Positions 35,101 to 44,000 of a stretch of DNA of 64,000 bases are shown here, piece by piece. The notes beneath the pieces are model-generated. The model was not told the origin of the DNA, ran no database searches, and saw only the letters and a program-made list of their open reading frames with translations. Origin of the DNA: Asterias amurensis (Eukaryota > Echinodermata > Asteroidea > Forcipulatida > Asteriidae); NCBI RefSeq assembly GCF_032118995.1, contig NC_092654.1, positions 2,170,001-2,234,000 on the forward strand. Direction: 5' to 3'. The translations under genes were made by a program, and so were the position numbers. Each line of letters begins with the position of its first letter. Positions within the stretch are counted from its first letter, which is position 1.

Positions 35101-38032
35101 GCTAACACAGCCACAATTTTCTAGGTATCTGTAGGTTTAATACCAAGTTTAAATTGTGGAATATGAACAAGTTTCAATGTTTCGAAGTTTCCCAATCGAC
35201 TTTAAGAGCTTGAAGTACATTGCATCAACTTTAAATGGATTACATTGTAGATTTAAATGCAATAGGTTCAAATGAACAATCGAAACTCACGCTCGCTCAA
35301 GTTGTGTGGCTTGGACAAATATCAAAGTGAAGTACAAGTAAATAAACTATAAATTGAAACTTAAGAGTTGACCATACCAGGCAGAATACATTTTGGGTCC
35401 AAGAATGACAAGTTGATATTTAAAAGTATGTATGCTGCCGCTGATGTGTGTGAATAATTTCCCCCAGTAGAGCTATGCATCACTGGCTGGGATGGGAGAA
35501 ACATATGTAATCAGTTTCATACAACAGTGCACTAACTACTGACCAAATAAAATAAAAGCATTGCCGTTATTGATAAATTTGTCATCTCAACTTCAAGTTG
35601 AACGATGGTTAGTAGACGCACACAGCGGATACTGCTAGTTAACTGGCCAAGGATTCCACAACATGTGATTAAATGCTATAAAACTGAAGCGTTTAAAACC
35701 ACATCCTGCTATTCATAACAAACTGCTCCAGTTCTAGATGGGGAGTTTCCTGAAGTAGCATCTCTTAAAATCAGCATCAGAAACAAGGTTTTCTGACGTT
35801 GCCAGGTACATAAATCAACACTTTAAAACACTGACAGAGTATAGGCAGTTGGGCAAGTGTGTGGCCTGGAATAGAATGCCTGACCCTTTGATAATGTTTT
35901 TCTTATTTAGGCCTACTGGCCCCAGTTCTTCAGACTCATTCATTTTGGCAATTGGATATGAAAGGATTTTGGAGTAAAGATTTTTATATAATATTTTATC
36001 AACACTAGAACAGGACATTGCCACATCATACAACCTTTAAAAACACAAACAATGTCCTACAGCGTATGTAAAACTACATTATAAATCTAAATAAAAGGAT
36101 TCTCCCTTTCCTAAATTTTTACAGCAAGTTCCAATACATATATACTTGATAAATTTAACAAGCAGTCCCTCAGTTTCGGTCACTTTATTCAATCTCTCCA
36201 CCTTGACCCAAAATACTGAATTCAGTTCACAGGAAGTCAAACAGAAGCCGGTGCCAAAAAACTTTGTTCAAAATTCGCACACAACAATGAACGGAAATAG
36301 TTTGATGGGGAGTTCACCCTCCATTGAAGAAAGCGCCTGATTCACAGTCTAACGTTTTCACAGCTAGCCATGCGTGAGAGGAGATCCTAGAATTCATTAT
36401 TCAACAAGTGCTATTGAAAAGCAAGGTTCCCATAGATACAATAGTAGGGTAAGGTTTACTTGTGAATGAAGTGGGCGTAGTCCTCCATGTGTTAGTGTGT
36501 GTGTACCATGCTGCATGGCTCAGCAAATATCAACTTTCACACAGCATACACATGCAACAATATGGTTTTGCTGTACCGGCAAAAGTGACACCATGCATGT
36601 TGTTGTCTGTTTTTTTTAAATGATTGCATTGGAATCCATTTTAAGCTTCATGTGATAGCAGACCAATTTCAGTTTCACTCTACTGTAAACAAAATAGTAT
36701 GCAGCAGGTAGTTTCAATGATGCTGTGACGAAGTTGGACGTTACTTCTATTATCTCATATTTCAATTATGACTATTGGACATTTCAACTATTACGCTTTA
36801 TTAGTCCAGTCTGGAAGTGGAACTAACGTCATTAGTAACAACAATGGTCGATGAATTATTCTACTATCAGTCTCGATACTGTGAAGACTGAATGGCAATT
36901 TTTGTAAACATACAAGGAAGAACTTAGATTTAAAAAACATTGACATAATTGAGACAGATATAGTGGGGGGAAACACCCCACGTTACCACATTTATGGATT
37001 GGACACAATCTTGTATTTGCTAATATCTTTCACCAGATTATAGTAGTCGTCATATCATCATGGAGGAAGAAAATGTAGAAAGAACTGGGTACTGGAAGAA
37101 TTTCTTGACATCATCTTCTTTCACAATCACACATTCAACAATGCTATAATGGAATTATTTACTGTTCTAACTTTGATTCAGTTTTAAGCTTTGATAGCCT
37201 CTAATAACTAACAGAGATTTCCTTGTTCGTATGTTAATGTTTCACTTTCAGACTAATGTTATTTGAAATAATACATTTAATAATAAGTTTCAACATTGCA
37301 ATTGTTAAAATAATTCCTTCATAAGTTTCTTGACGTTCAAGTGTAGTTTCACACATTTATATGACCTATTGTTTATGTGTAAATAGAATTAGAATTATTA
37401 TAATTAATATGAACTAACATAAATATAACTTATTAATATTAAAAAAAGAAAAATACAGTTTGTTTGTTGACTATTTTTTTGAACAAAAATCAAAAACACA
37501 GTTTTCCAATGTTACTGTATAAAAACACAGGATCGTTAACACAAATAGTGTTTCGAGTGATACGCAAAGATCTGAAGATTAAATTTAAATTGTGATAATT
37601 TAAAACAACTTGTGCAACAAGTTACAGCATGATGATGTACATGGTACATGTATGATGGGGGTTGACCACAGTGCAGTGTTAAAAATGTCTATGCCTGGTT
37701 TAATAATAATATTAAACAAAAAGTAATACAATTTCCAAACAATTAACAAGCAAAAATTGCTTCAATTATTCACAAGGACAGACATTAAGAACACAGTGAC
37801 GCTTTATTGCTGTTTACATCTGAGTAATAAACTGTTTATTCATGGTTTATCAGACGAAAATATGGAGAGAGGCCGAACCATATGTAAACTGTCTGCTGGA
37901 ACTTGAGCTATTTTGTATGCAAAAAAATAACAGAATTCCTACCACATTATGGAACACGTCGGAGTCCAGAATGTACTTGAAATCACTCTCTTCACCCTCG
38001 TAAAGACTACTTCCACCAAGAATGTCATCCAT
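9208..38032 (-). CDS. CREB3L: CREB3L1/CREB3L2-type membrane-anchored bZIP transcription factor, nine coding exons
   Basis: OASIS-family factor: a type II ER membrane protein released by Golgi S1P/S2P cleavage so that its N-terminal bZIP part enters the nucleus and drives secretory-pathway genes. Exons (minus): 38032-37943, 19768-19579, 17969-17718, 15984-15818, 14839-14693, 13968-13910, 13562-13397, 10422-10188 and 9521-9208, total 1620 nt, 539 aa. Landmarks: QTEHSYSL (69-76); IKSEP (114-118) and IKIKLEP (160-166), both psi-K-x-E sumoylation-type motifs; PPSPPSS (185-191); the hallmark [24 protein letters not shown] block from 243; basic region 273-298; zipper heptads L299, F306, L313, M320, L327, L334; hydrophobic segment about 355-370; RMLF (440-443) as S1P-type site. 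It looks pre-duplication, so L1 versus L2 is not assigned. Start at 38032 has G at -3 and +4; an in-frame ATG at 38146 has a poor context. Confidence 0.94.
9612..9850 (+). repeat. tRNA-headed SINE in CREB3L intron 8
   Basis: A box TGGCCGAGCGG and B box GGTTCGAGTCC resemble a Leu/Ser-type tRNA. They are followed by 'cacttaaccattattactttg' and 'aaaagaacctagtgcactta', a body I recognise as widespread in marine invertebrate SINEs. A piece of the same body recurs near 61230. Confidence 0.65.
10188..10422 (-). CDS. CREB3L: CREB3L coding exon 8 (membrane segment and lumenal spacer)
   Basis: Residues 358-435. Begins [12 protein letters not shown], finishing the transmembrane helix, then a Tyr/His/Ser/Asn/Pro-rich spacer with no arginine. 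Acceptor CTGCAG|GTACTC, donor AGTG|GTAAGT. Confidence 0.9.
12008..12245. repeat. MITE-like element with AGTCTTGCCCCAAGAC-type ends
   Basis: Left end 'agtctttgcccaagacgtca' is inverted at the right end ('tgatgtcttggggcaagact'). An inner inverted pair 'tttaaccaactt' / 'aagttggttaaa' surrounds the centre. A related partial copy lies near 19918-20033. Confidence 0.6.
12204..12584. repeat. Tandem duplication, two copies of about 183 and 198 bp
   Basis: Copy 1 (12204-12386) and copy 2 (12387-12584) both start 'ctgctc.actgtggagcac', pass through a CAACAAGATCAGA-rich tract and end 'gatgagcaatgaataa'. Near-identity suggests a recent event; the length difference lies in the CAA/AGATCAGACAA tract. Confidence 0.85.
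12936..13163. repeat. GGGC(C/T)CAATTTCAT-ended element
   Basis: Starts 'gggctcaatttcatgac' and ends with the complement 'ataaaattgggctc'. Related copies occur at 14515, 33715, 43955, 54825 and 58855. Confidence 0.6.
13397..13562 (-). CDS. CREB3L: CREB3L coding exon 7 (leucine zipper)
   Basis: Residues 302-357. Regular heptads continue from exon 6. It ends in TQSGTCLM, the conserved lead-in to the membrane segment. Donor CTGATG|GTAAGA. Confidence 0.95.
13668..13795 (+). repeat. SINE fragment
   Basis: Contains 'ggtcgtaagttcgtatccc' (B-box-like) followed by 'actcggataagtaccgagta' and 'cacagtgctaacacacattg', a SINE body motif I recognise from invertebrate genomes. Lies in CREB3L intron 6. Confidence 0.5.
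13910..13968 (-). CDS. CREB3L: CREB3L coding exon 6 (basic region), 59 nt
   Basis: Small exon encoding [19 protein letters not shown], the DNA-contacting basic region and first zipper leucine. Acceptor CTAG|ATCTCA, donor GGAA|GTGAGT, phase 2. Confidence 0.96.
14515..14659. repeat. CAATTTCATAAAGCTG-type element
   Basis: Starts 'gggacctaatttcataaagc' and ends in GCTGGGACCATGTTTCTGCTTAG-like sequence; the arms are weakly inverted. Lies in CREB3L intron 5. Confidence 0.5.
14693..14839 (-). CDS. CREB3L: CREB3L coding exon 5 (conserved pre-basic block)
   Basis: Residues 234-282. [20 protein letters not shown] and [10 protein letters not shown] are near-identical to vertebrate CREB3L1/2. Acceptor TTGCAG|AGGTTA, donor AACAAA|GTGAGT. 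Confidence 0.96.
15000..15115 (-). repeat. Retroelement-tail-like repeat, copy A
   Basis: Its reverse complement contains 'gatgatcagagcatactgct' followed by 'cgaaaccttgag', closely matching plus-strand sequence at 38754-38830. Such GATGA..AGC..CGAAACGT blocks are found at 3' ends of some invertebrate retroelements; the family is not certain. Confidence 0.5.
15160..15260 (+). repeat. SINE fragment
   Basis: 'ctgggtttgagtcccacct' is B-box-like and is followed by 'gactcgggggaaaagcacct', resembling the tail of the fragment at 13668. Lies in CREB3L intron 4. Confidence 0.45.
15764..15830. repeat. 33-bp direct duplication spanning the exon 4 donor
   Basis: Copies at 15764-15796 and 15798-15830 differ at one base (15783 versus 15817). 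The second copy carries the live donor CAG|GTACTT (minus strand); the first carries CAG|ATACTT. Confidence 0.9.
15818..15984 (-). CDS. CREB3L: CREB3L coding exon 4
   Basis: Residues 178-233, with LPPSPPSS followed by a Ser/Asp-rich run corresponding to the PPTPPSSHGSDS block of vertebrate homologues. The donor CAG|GTACTT sits inside a 33-bp sequence that is duplicated downstream in the intron (see findings). Confidence 0.9.
16396..16659. repeat. Large inverted repeat with poly-C/poly-A centre
   Basis: Arms of about 95 bp (16396-16490 and 16565-16659) are close reverse complements, sharing 'ggtggcaaagcat', 'gggagttgattaagttgagg' and 'atgaaatttgcataaaatta'. The centre is homopolymer C, A and T/G runs. 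The right arm is part of the adjacent transposase fragment. Confidence 0.85.
16560..16960 (-). pseudogene. Zinc-finger transposase N-terminal fragment, frameshifted
   Basis: A minus-strand frame starting at 16903 ([13 protein letters not shown]) reads to [14 protein letters not shown] and stops at 16700. The next frame continues with NDGKRGQVA and [19 protein letters not shown] into the inverted repeat. The pair C-x2-C then H-x5-H with this spacing resembles BED-like fingers at the N-terminus of hAT-type transposases or their domesticated relatives. One frameshift and loss of the catalytic part make it non-functional. The family assignment is tentative. Confidence 0.5.
17410..17535 (-). repeat. 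AGGCCT-family repeat, minus-oriented fragment
   Basis: Contains 'ggccttggtgcctcttcaaa' and 'ggaagtgccctttgcaaaa', matching the sequence at 29080-29215. Confidence 0.55.
17613..17700. repeat. 22-bp tandem repeat next to the exon 3 donor
   Basis: About 3.5 copies of 'atatttttgcaaaatattca' plus two bases, ending about 18 bp inside the intron from the CREB3L exon 3 donor. Each unit is itself nearly palindromic (AATATTTTTGCAAAATATT). Confidence 0.85.
17718..17969 (-). CDS. CREB3L: CREB3L coding exon 3
   Basis: Residues 94-177. Two psi-K-x-E motifs (IKSE and IKLE) match conserved lysine sites of the family. Acceptor TCTCAG|ACGACC, donor ATAG|GTATGC. Confidence 0.92.
19204..19296 (+). repeat. AGGCCT-family repeat, short copy
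   Basis: 'ggaggggcactaaggccatg' through 'ctaggcctg'. Three imprecise 'gcagtgaaacat' repeats lie just to its left. Confidence 0.55.
19395..19550. repeat. Old copy of the TCCTAACTTAGGA foldback element
   Basis: Ends 'gcggatttcatgaaacgcaa' and 'gtttggtgaaatcg', with many TCCTAA / TTAGGA words. It looks like a decayed relative of the near-perfect palindrome at 52848-53020. Confidence 0.6.
19579..19768 (-). CDS. CREB3L: CREB3L coding exon 2
   Basis: Residues 31-93 plus one base. Contains NTLFDDPML and QTEHSYSL, both typical of vertebrate CREB3L1/2 activation regions. Acceptor ATTACAG|CCTCTA, donor AAG|GTGAGT. Confidence 0.92.
20569..20732 (-). repeat. AGGCCT-bounded repeat, minus-oriented copy
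   Basis: Both ends are CAGGCCTGA / ATAGGCCTGAT. The interior is the complement of the consensus, e.g. 'gccccctggtcattg' and 'ttggtgcccttgccc'. Confidence 0.75.
22505..22698 (+). repeat. AGGCCT-bounded repeat
   Basis: Runs from CAGGCCTTT to TCAGGCCTGA, with 'ccaaggcaatgaccaggggg' inside. Confidence 0.75.
24825..24932. mobile_element. 108-bp MITE with TAA target-site duplication
   Basis: Terminal inverted repeats begin GGCCGTGTCCGAA and extend about 35 bp. The element is flanked on both sides by TAA. TIR length and a 3-bp TWA-type duplication fit a PIF/Harbinger-like non-autonomous element, though the superfamily is inferred only from the duplication. Confidence 0.8.
25493..25655 (+). repeat. 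AGGCCT-bounded repeat
   Basis: 'gcctgtatgcttcgatttt', 'gggcaagggcaccaaggcat' and a closing 'gggcctg'. Confidence 0.75.
26147..26198. repeat. (CAGA)n microsatellite
   Basis: About 13 uninterrupted CAGA units in CREB3L intron 1. Confidence 0.95.
27791..28161. mobile_element. Large palindromic element with about 130-bp arms
   Basis: Left arm words 'gccttggatcgggcgagtt', 'aaatgcatatggttagaaag' and 'gcctcgaaattgca' recur inverted in the right arm ending 'cctatccaaggc'. The middle holds an inner palindrome (GAGTCAAAAATTTGACTC). I recall very similar arms in other marine invertebrate sequence, but cannot verify that here. Confidence 0.8.
29070..29215 (-). repeat. AGGCCT-family repeat, minus-oriented
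   Basis: 'catcggtgccccctcaac', 'tggaagtgccctttgcaaaa' and 'ggccttgccctctcaaagat' are complements of the family consensus. Confidence 0.55.
29899..30080 (+). repeat. AGGCCT-bounded repeat
   Basis: From AGGCCTGTATGC to TCTGGCCTGAT, with the full interior consensus 'ttgaaagggcaagggcacca'. Confidence 0.78.
31620..31735 (+). repeat. AGGCCT-family repeat, diverged
   Basis: 'gtgcaaggccattttaaatt' and 'gaaggggcactaaggcaaag' match the longer variant of the family. Confidence 0.45.
33715..33865. repeat. TTCATAAAGCTGTTAAGCAG-type element
   Basis: 'ccataaagctgttaagcag' is shared with 14525; the copy is degenerate. Confidence 0.45.
34391..34540 (+). repeat. AGGCCT-bounded repeat, 3' end eroded
   Basis: Begins 'tcaggcctgtatgctttg' and continues 'caccaaggcaatgaccaagg'; the closing AGGCCT is lost. 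Confidence 0.7.
37943..38032 (-). CDS. CREB3L: CREB3L coding exon 1
   Basis: Thirty codons, acidic (begins MDDILGG). Donor GTG|GTAGGA, phase 0. The frame is also open upstream to 38146, adding 38 residues if that ATG is used. Confidence 0.8.
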
Positions 38033-38473
38033 TGCGATGCTGTGCCGCGGTCGTTGGTCGGTCCGGTCCGAAATCGGGAAAATCTGGCAGGGTCTTCGGA
38101 CCCACTTCTCTTGCTTTTGGTTGATGTCTGCTAGAATAGTGCACATATGGGTTTATGCGCTGAGCGTCAACAACGTACGGATATATATTTCCTGCAACAT
38201 CCTGTGCATGTACTGTGCACATGCACGGACACTTAATTATGCAAATTATAACCCCGTGATGCACAATGACCTTTTGGTGGGCGGACGGAGGCCGTTCTAA
38301 AAATCTATGACTTTATGTTCCTTACGAGGGCATTTTAACATTGTTATATTAAAAAAGTGGGTCTCTTTCTTGACATTTTGTTAATAAAATGTATGTTGCA
38401 GAAGAACTTCATTTTTTTGCGTTGATTTGCAATTTTCTATCGCCATATGGACACACAGCTTGTAAAATATGAG

Positions 38474-38545
38474 ATGCAAATCAGCATCATTTTCGTTCGT
38501 CGGTGACGCCACGTCTTCTTCGCAATAAACAGCTGTAGCCAATGG
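38474..38545 (-). promoter_or_regulatory. Candidate CREB3L promoter motifs
   Basis: Within 70 bp: an ATGCAAAT octamer (38474-38481), a CRE/UPRE-like TGACGCCACGTC (38504-38515) and a CCAAT box (38539-38543). A second ATGCAAAT lies near 38226. They are about 450-510 nt upstream of the start codon. Motif presence alone is weak evidence. Confidence 0.3.
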
Positions 38546-38749
38546 GATCCCTCCGTATTTTTCGTAAAACTGAATATTCATAATTTGATGCAAGAACTTG
38601 ATCGGTTGCAGAAAATGTCTCCGCCCACGATAGTAATTCTAGATGTTGATGATGTTCAAAACCACGTTTTGGAAAGTGACGATTCAACTAAATTTACATG
38701 AATCACCGCTGATCCACCGCCTAGTACTTAAGCAGCATGCATCATCAGA

Positions 38750-38880
38750 GTCCAGCATTCTCCAAAAGACGATCAGAGCATACTGATCGAAACGTCGAGT
38801 TAACCCAACGGTTCTTTTCAGAACCACCCCAACTCATTTAGAGATTGTTATTACATGGTGTTACCGCAAACTCTTCTATA
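38750..38880 (+). repeat. Retroelement-tail-like repeat, copy B
   Basis: 'ccagcattctcc', 'gatcagagcatactgatcga' and 'cggttcttttcagaacc' match copy A (15000-15115) in the opposite orientation, including the downstream 'acatggtgttaccgcaaac'. Confidence 0.6.
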
Positions 38881-39799
38881 TCTTATCTCCACCATGCAAA
38901 GTTTCAAATCCTACTTATGAATCATGCTGACATGTCAATTTGTCAGTATTTGAAGTAAATAAACAAACAGTATAATACACATCCAGAAGTCCTGTACAAC
39001 AAAAGCACACATTTGACGGTGTCTGCATAGTTTCCAACCAAGAAAAGACAAGAAAAAAAGCACCGTGACTATAAAGAGCTGTTGCAACCGAAAATGGTAC
39101 CAATGCAAACAACCACTGTTTATGGTGAAACGTGAGGCTAATTAAGCAAATTATTCAGGAAGTATAGCAACAAACAGGAAGCATACAATGAATAAAATTA
39201 AAAAATAAAAGAAAAGGAAAGAGAAATGTAGAGAGAAAGCAAATAAATTATATTTATGACTATGAGATATCGATACTTTTAATTGGCACAACTCATATGA
39301 CTTTTGCTAGTTCATCATGTGAGAAATATATGAGTTTCTTTTTTTTTAAAGTCTGCCCCCCCCCCCAAAAAAAAACAACTACAAACCAAAAACCACCAAG
39401 TGGGTGGGCCACTTCAAACATCGGTATGATCCGTCACACTTTGTCTGCAAACTTTGAACAACTGAACAAAGTATTCCTTTGCACGAACTTTTTTGATTAA
39501 TGGGTATGCTAAAGATTAAGTCTTCATGCCGTTCATAACATAGAACAATATTATTGTCTTTTTCTAATAAAAAATGGACACCTAAAAATTAACCGTTGTA
39601 TGAAAAGTGTTTGGCGTTTCTTCGTGTGCATAGAGTGCAGACGACGACACCCACATGTTTATTTTTAACGGACGTACCAAAGAGCGCCCTCTTGTGATTT
39701 TGGAACGTAGATTGTTTACACTGCTCACCAGCGGAATAAAACGCGAAAAACACGTTGGAACTGGTACCCGGTGATATTCACTTAGCAACGAGTAATTAA

Positions 39800-39969
39800 T
39801 TGAACCTCGATCGCGAGCAATCTGAAAATGCACGGAAGGACCAACTACGTCAAAATAATTTAATCAAAATAAACATCTTCAAGGAGCCTTCCCTTTTGGT
39901 TTACTCACCACTGGAAAATGACAAGATACTAAAGAAGAGTGTGTTCCTAATCAGAAGCTAGCAATCGAG
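39800..39969 (+). other. Possible DNAH1 5' UTR exon
   Basis: The DNAH1 start codon lies directly after a splice acceptor (TATTATAG|ATG), so at least one upstream noncoding exon is required. A donor GAG|GTACAT at 39969 is one candidate; a TGTTTAC (FOXJ1-type) word lies near 39711. The left boundary is arbitrary. Confidence 0.2.
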
Positions 39970-40631
39970 GTACATAAATATTTCAATGATTAAAATATCC
40001 TGATTTATGTTCAGTGTTTTACACAGTTTTTAAAATTTAAAAGTTAGTTAACTAACTTGTTTACCGTTTATTGTTCGTGTTGTTTACTGCTTGCAGTTAG
40101 AGATGTATTTTATTTACTCACTTACATTGGTCTTATTCATTGAGGCATTTCCCTGAAGTGTGAGGTAGATAAACATATGTATTTGTGCAATTTATAGATT
40201 CATTTATTTTTTTACATCATTAAGTTTCAAAAACATAGAATCAGTTCTGTAGTAAACAATCAACAATCACAACCAGTGATTGTATTTGTATATGAACATC
40301 TTCTGTGACTAGACTGTGTGAGTGACTCAGCTGGTGATTGAGTGTGACACGTTTTTGCAGGTTCATTGTTTTTTCTTTGACTTGAGAAACAATAAATAAA
40401 TAGTGGGGCATTAATGCAAAGGTAATATCAACTGATGTCCTCTTTATCTTCCTTGGCTTATTGAAGCTTTGGATGTATTTTTAAAAACTCAATGAGTTTG
40501 CAACTTTTGTGTTTCCCCATTACCACGGCCCAATAATCCTTGATTCTTTGTGATGCCTCCAATCTAGTGCCCCATTTGCTGATTGGAAGTTCCACTTGTC
40601 CAGGCTGGACTCCTCCGTTGCATACATTCAA

Positions 40632-40738
40632 AGTTACAATAATTGTAATGCTCCACCAAGGGTGGAAGCGACCCCCTTGACGGAGCGTTGAAGGGACGCT
40701 CGCTGGAGTGTTAAATTATTAAGTGAATTATTGTAACT
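40632..40738. mobile_element. 107-bp MITE with AGTTACAATAATT ends
   Basis: The first 13 bases are an exact reverse complement of the last 13 (AATTATTGTAACT). A G/C-richer core lies between. It sits in the DNAH1 5' UTR intron. Confidence 0.7.
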
Positions 40739-40851
40739 AACATTATTTGATGCTCCTGCTGTTTTCATTGGCATACACTGACATTGACATAGTAGTGTTG
40801 ATTTTTGTCCCTAAATATAAAATAAACTGTTGTTATTTCTTTCTATTATAG

Positions 40852-41019
40852 ATGAGTTCCAGAAACTCCTTGAGTAGCCGGGATGGCGGGAGACCCTTCT
40901 CGGCAAACCGCACCCAGCTCCCACCGAGTCGCAGAAATGGACGACCGCACTATCCAGAAATTAAACAGAGAGGTTACTACTCTGATATTCTGAGTGGTGA
41001 TGCACAACAGCGACTTGGG
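40852..41019 (+). CDS. DNAH1: DNAH1 exon 1 (aa 1-56)
   Basis: Basic, Ser/Arg-rich start, then RGYYSDILS. Acceptor immediately before ATG; donor GGG|GTATGT. Confidence 0.9.
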
Positions 41020-44000
41020 GTATGTTATTATTAAGGAAGCCAGGCCAATTTTACCCAAAAAATTTTATTTTTAAAAGCATTTAGGCCTATAGCTGAATGT
41101 CTTGCTCAAGGACACACTTGTCATAACCGGGATTCGAACCCACACCTTGATGACTCGGCCACCAGAACTGCAGTCTGATGTACTAAACTGCTCGGCCCGA
41201 ATATGAGAAACCTGTAATTTGTTTCTCACTAATATAAGGACCCAATTTCATCCTGATTTTATTCTCAGCTAACTTTTGTGTTTAAGAACACAAAAAGTGG
41301 CTGAGTACAACAAAATTGTGCTTACCAGAATAAGGTTACCAGCCAAAACACAATGTTTATGTACAACTTGTGATTGGTATCCAAGGGTACCAAGGAATTT
41401 TCTCCTTGATAAAGGGAACCCTATGAGGAAATTTTTATTTTCTACTAGAGCATTTCAATGGCACCAAGGGTATGGAGGCAATCACCTCCAATGCCTCTGT
41501 GAAGTATCAGGTCTCATCTTGGTGTATGATAAAACCACAAATTTATAGCAGTGTTCGAGTTTTTTTTGGGTTTTTTTCAATGAAATTTGTTTCTTCTGCA
41601 GAATGTCTTAAGTGGAGCGGAAACCCAGCAAGACACATTATGGAATATATCAAAGGAAAAACACACACCAAAGGTTACGTCTTTCAAGGGCCCTCAAGGA
41701 GCTGAACAAGTCACCCAGGAGCAAGGCAAACAAGTCTATGGACCAACCAGTGAAATACTTACAAAATCGGTAGGAATATTTGAAATTGTTCCGTAAGCAT
41801 TATAAGGAGAAGTTGATCATCTTTTTCACCAGGTGTATAAAATTAAACATTAATTTCAAACATTTTTTAAAATCTGTTATTTTTCTGACATTGTAAATTT
41901 TCGGAGTTGGTAGAGAGTGGCAGCACATTAATTAATATCCTACCCAGTTTTTCTTTGTTCAAATCAAAGTTTGCCCAGTTAATTTCCCTTAACTTGACAA
42001 TGGTGTCTTCTGTCAAATTTGTTAATATTCATTTTATGTACATGAAATGGCAGCCGGGCTTAGTAGATTTTCAATCAATTGCCTAAATTATAGTCTGATG
42101 ATGTTTTTTCTAATTCTTTTTTTTTGTTCCCCTTCCCCAGGACTTTCCAGAGAAGTCCTTTCTCCCCAAAGTGCAACTGCCTTACTTTGTACCGCCCGGT
42201 CACTGCCCTCGTAAAATCGAGATCGAACGTCGCAAACGCCACTACCAGAATCAGAGTCTTGAAGATCTGCTGGGGGCCGAAGGGGTCCAGACCGACTCCC
42301 TCATGCCCAAACAGATCACGCAAAAGATCTCGGTCAAGTTGAACGGGATAGACGGCGATGATGACCCGGCGCCGTTCCCAACATTCCTCCCATTGGATAT
42401 CTTTACGGATATGGAGTTTGATTGCCGGACGCCTCAGGAGTGGCTCAACATGGGAGTCCAGAACGGCCACAGGCTGCCGGTACCGGCTAGAGCTTTACTA
42501 CCAGCCTGGGATTCTCCAGAGAAATGTGAGTCTGGGAGTTTAGTTCTTATAAATTTTCAATAAATCTACGATTATGACTGGCACATTAATCAAGAAATTG
42601 TGATTGAGTAACTAGACAATAAATGTATTTTTTCTAGTAATTGTGAAGTCAGTGGTCAGCTTGGGGGATTCAAACTCACAATCTTGTAATTGAAAATCCT
42701 GCAGTCTGGACCACGGTGACAAACACAAACATAAACATAGATTCACTAAACAAATTCTTTTTTTGAAACTTTTTATACACAGTGGATCCCAAGGACCCAA
42801 GCCTAGAGTATGAATGGTTTGACGTTGGAATGCTGGACTATGACAGTGAGACACAGCTCTATCTGGTGCAGAAAACAGATTTAAACAACAGGATATTAGA
42901 TGGGGAAGGGAAGGCGGTGATCAACGGAGGCAAGAATGCTGATGGTATGTCAGGAAGACATTTTCTTCCCTCCAGTTTCATCTCAGACTTTCTCTTTGTA
43001 CTCAATCACCTATATAGTAATAATACGCAGTTCTTATGAAGTGCTTTTCTCACTCGAAGGGTGTCCCAAAGCGCTCATTATTTTGTCTACAGGTATACAG
43101 AGCTATGTTTTGAAAGTATAAGATCCATATTAGCACCTTGCAACGGTTTACAAGGTTCTGTGACGCAAATGTAATGCAACCATTCATGCCAGAACGCAGG
43201 GGCGAACCTGTTTTCTTTCACATATTACACAACACACGGCACCAATGGCTTTATGTCACATCCAAAGGACGAGGCAATAATGGTTAAAATTCTTGTTTAA
43301 GGACACAAGTGTCAAGACCATGACTCGAATCCACACACTGATGTAAAGCCGTTATGTCCAATGTGTTCCTGGCAGCAGTGGCTGCTATAGTGCGCTGCTG
43401 CACCTTGAAAATCATACATTATTCAGGCTAGTGTTTTTTTTCTGAGCAGCTAATGCTTTTGCAGTATTTACTTTCCTACAGCTTCACAAAATTTGCTCTT
43501 GGTCTGAGTTCAATGCTGTTGAGTTATAAAGTAAAAAACTGTCATCAAATAATTTGTTTTCTCGCAACAGGAACCCGCACCATCCAACCCAACCAGTACT
43601 GGGTGCCTCGTATTCAAGTCATGTTCACAGCCGAGGATCCCTTAACCTTTGCCCAAGCTGTAGCGCGTGCCCACCGTGATCGGAAACACACAGAAGCCCA
43701 TCTTAGATATAACCTCTACGTCGACTGTATGCCGATGGAAGGCCTCGTTGAGCTGGACCCAGAGAGCCTTAAGAGGATGGTAGATTGGGCCAAGGGGGCA
43801 CCTTCTCTTATAAAGGATAAAAGGTAGGAATCATAAGCTTTTCATAAACATTAGACATTCCATGGATAGTTTTCGGTTTATGTTCCTTAAGTAAAAGTTT
43901 ATATGGTGTAACGTGTCTTGGCCAGATGGTCTTTACTGCGCTCCACTCAAGTTCAGGGCAAAATTTCATGGCGGTGCTTACTGCTGAACTCTGTGCTTAT

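Larger units (their letters stand above)
19769..37942 (-). other. CREB3L intron 1 (18.2 kb), no gene found inside
   Basis: No frame within it looks like a conserved protein. It contains AGGCCT-family copies, a TAA-flanked MITE (24825), a (CAGA)n tract (26147), a large palindrome (27791) and several short direct duplications (30914-31050, 32440-32620, 32950-33230, 33411-33450). The rest is A/T-rich and unremarkable; regulatory elements would be expected but cannot be picked out by eye. Confidence 0.7.
38033..40851. other. Head-to-head intergenic interval between CREB3L and DNAH1
   Basis: About 2.8 kb separates the two start codons. It should contain both promoters and both 5' UTRs. It also holds a retroelement-tail-like repeat (38750-38880) and a small MITE (40632-40738). 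No other protein-like frame is seen. Confidence 0.7.

Noticed and set aside
38033..38146. N-terminal extension of CREB3L from an upstream in-frame ATG (38146)
   Set aside because: The ATG context is poor (C at -3, T at +4), while the ATG at 38032 has G at -3 and +4. The extension remains possible, so it is noted but not used.
42075..42470. 131-codon minus-strand open frame
   Set aside because: It is the antisense shadow of DNAH1 exon 3.
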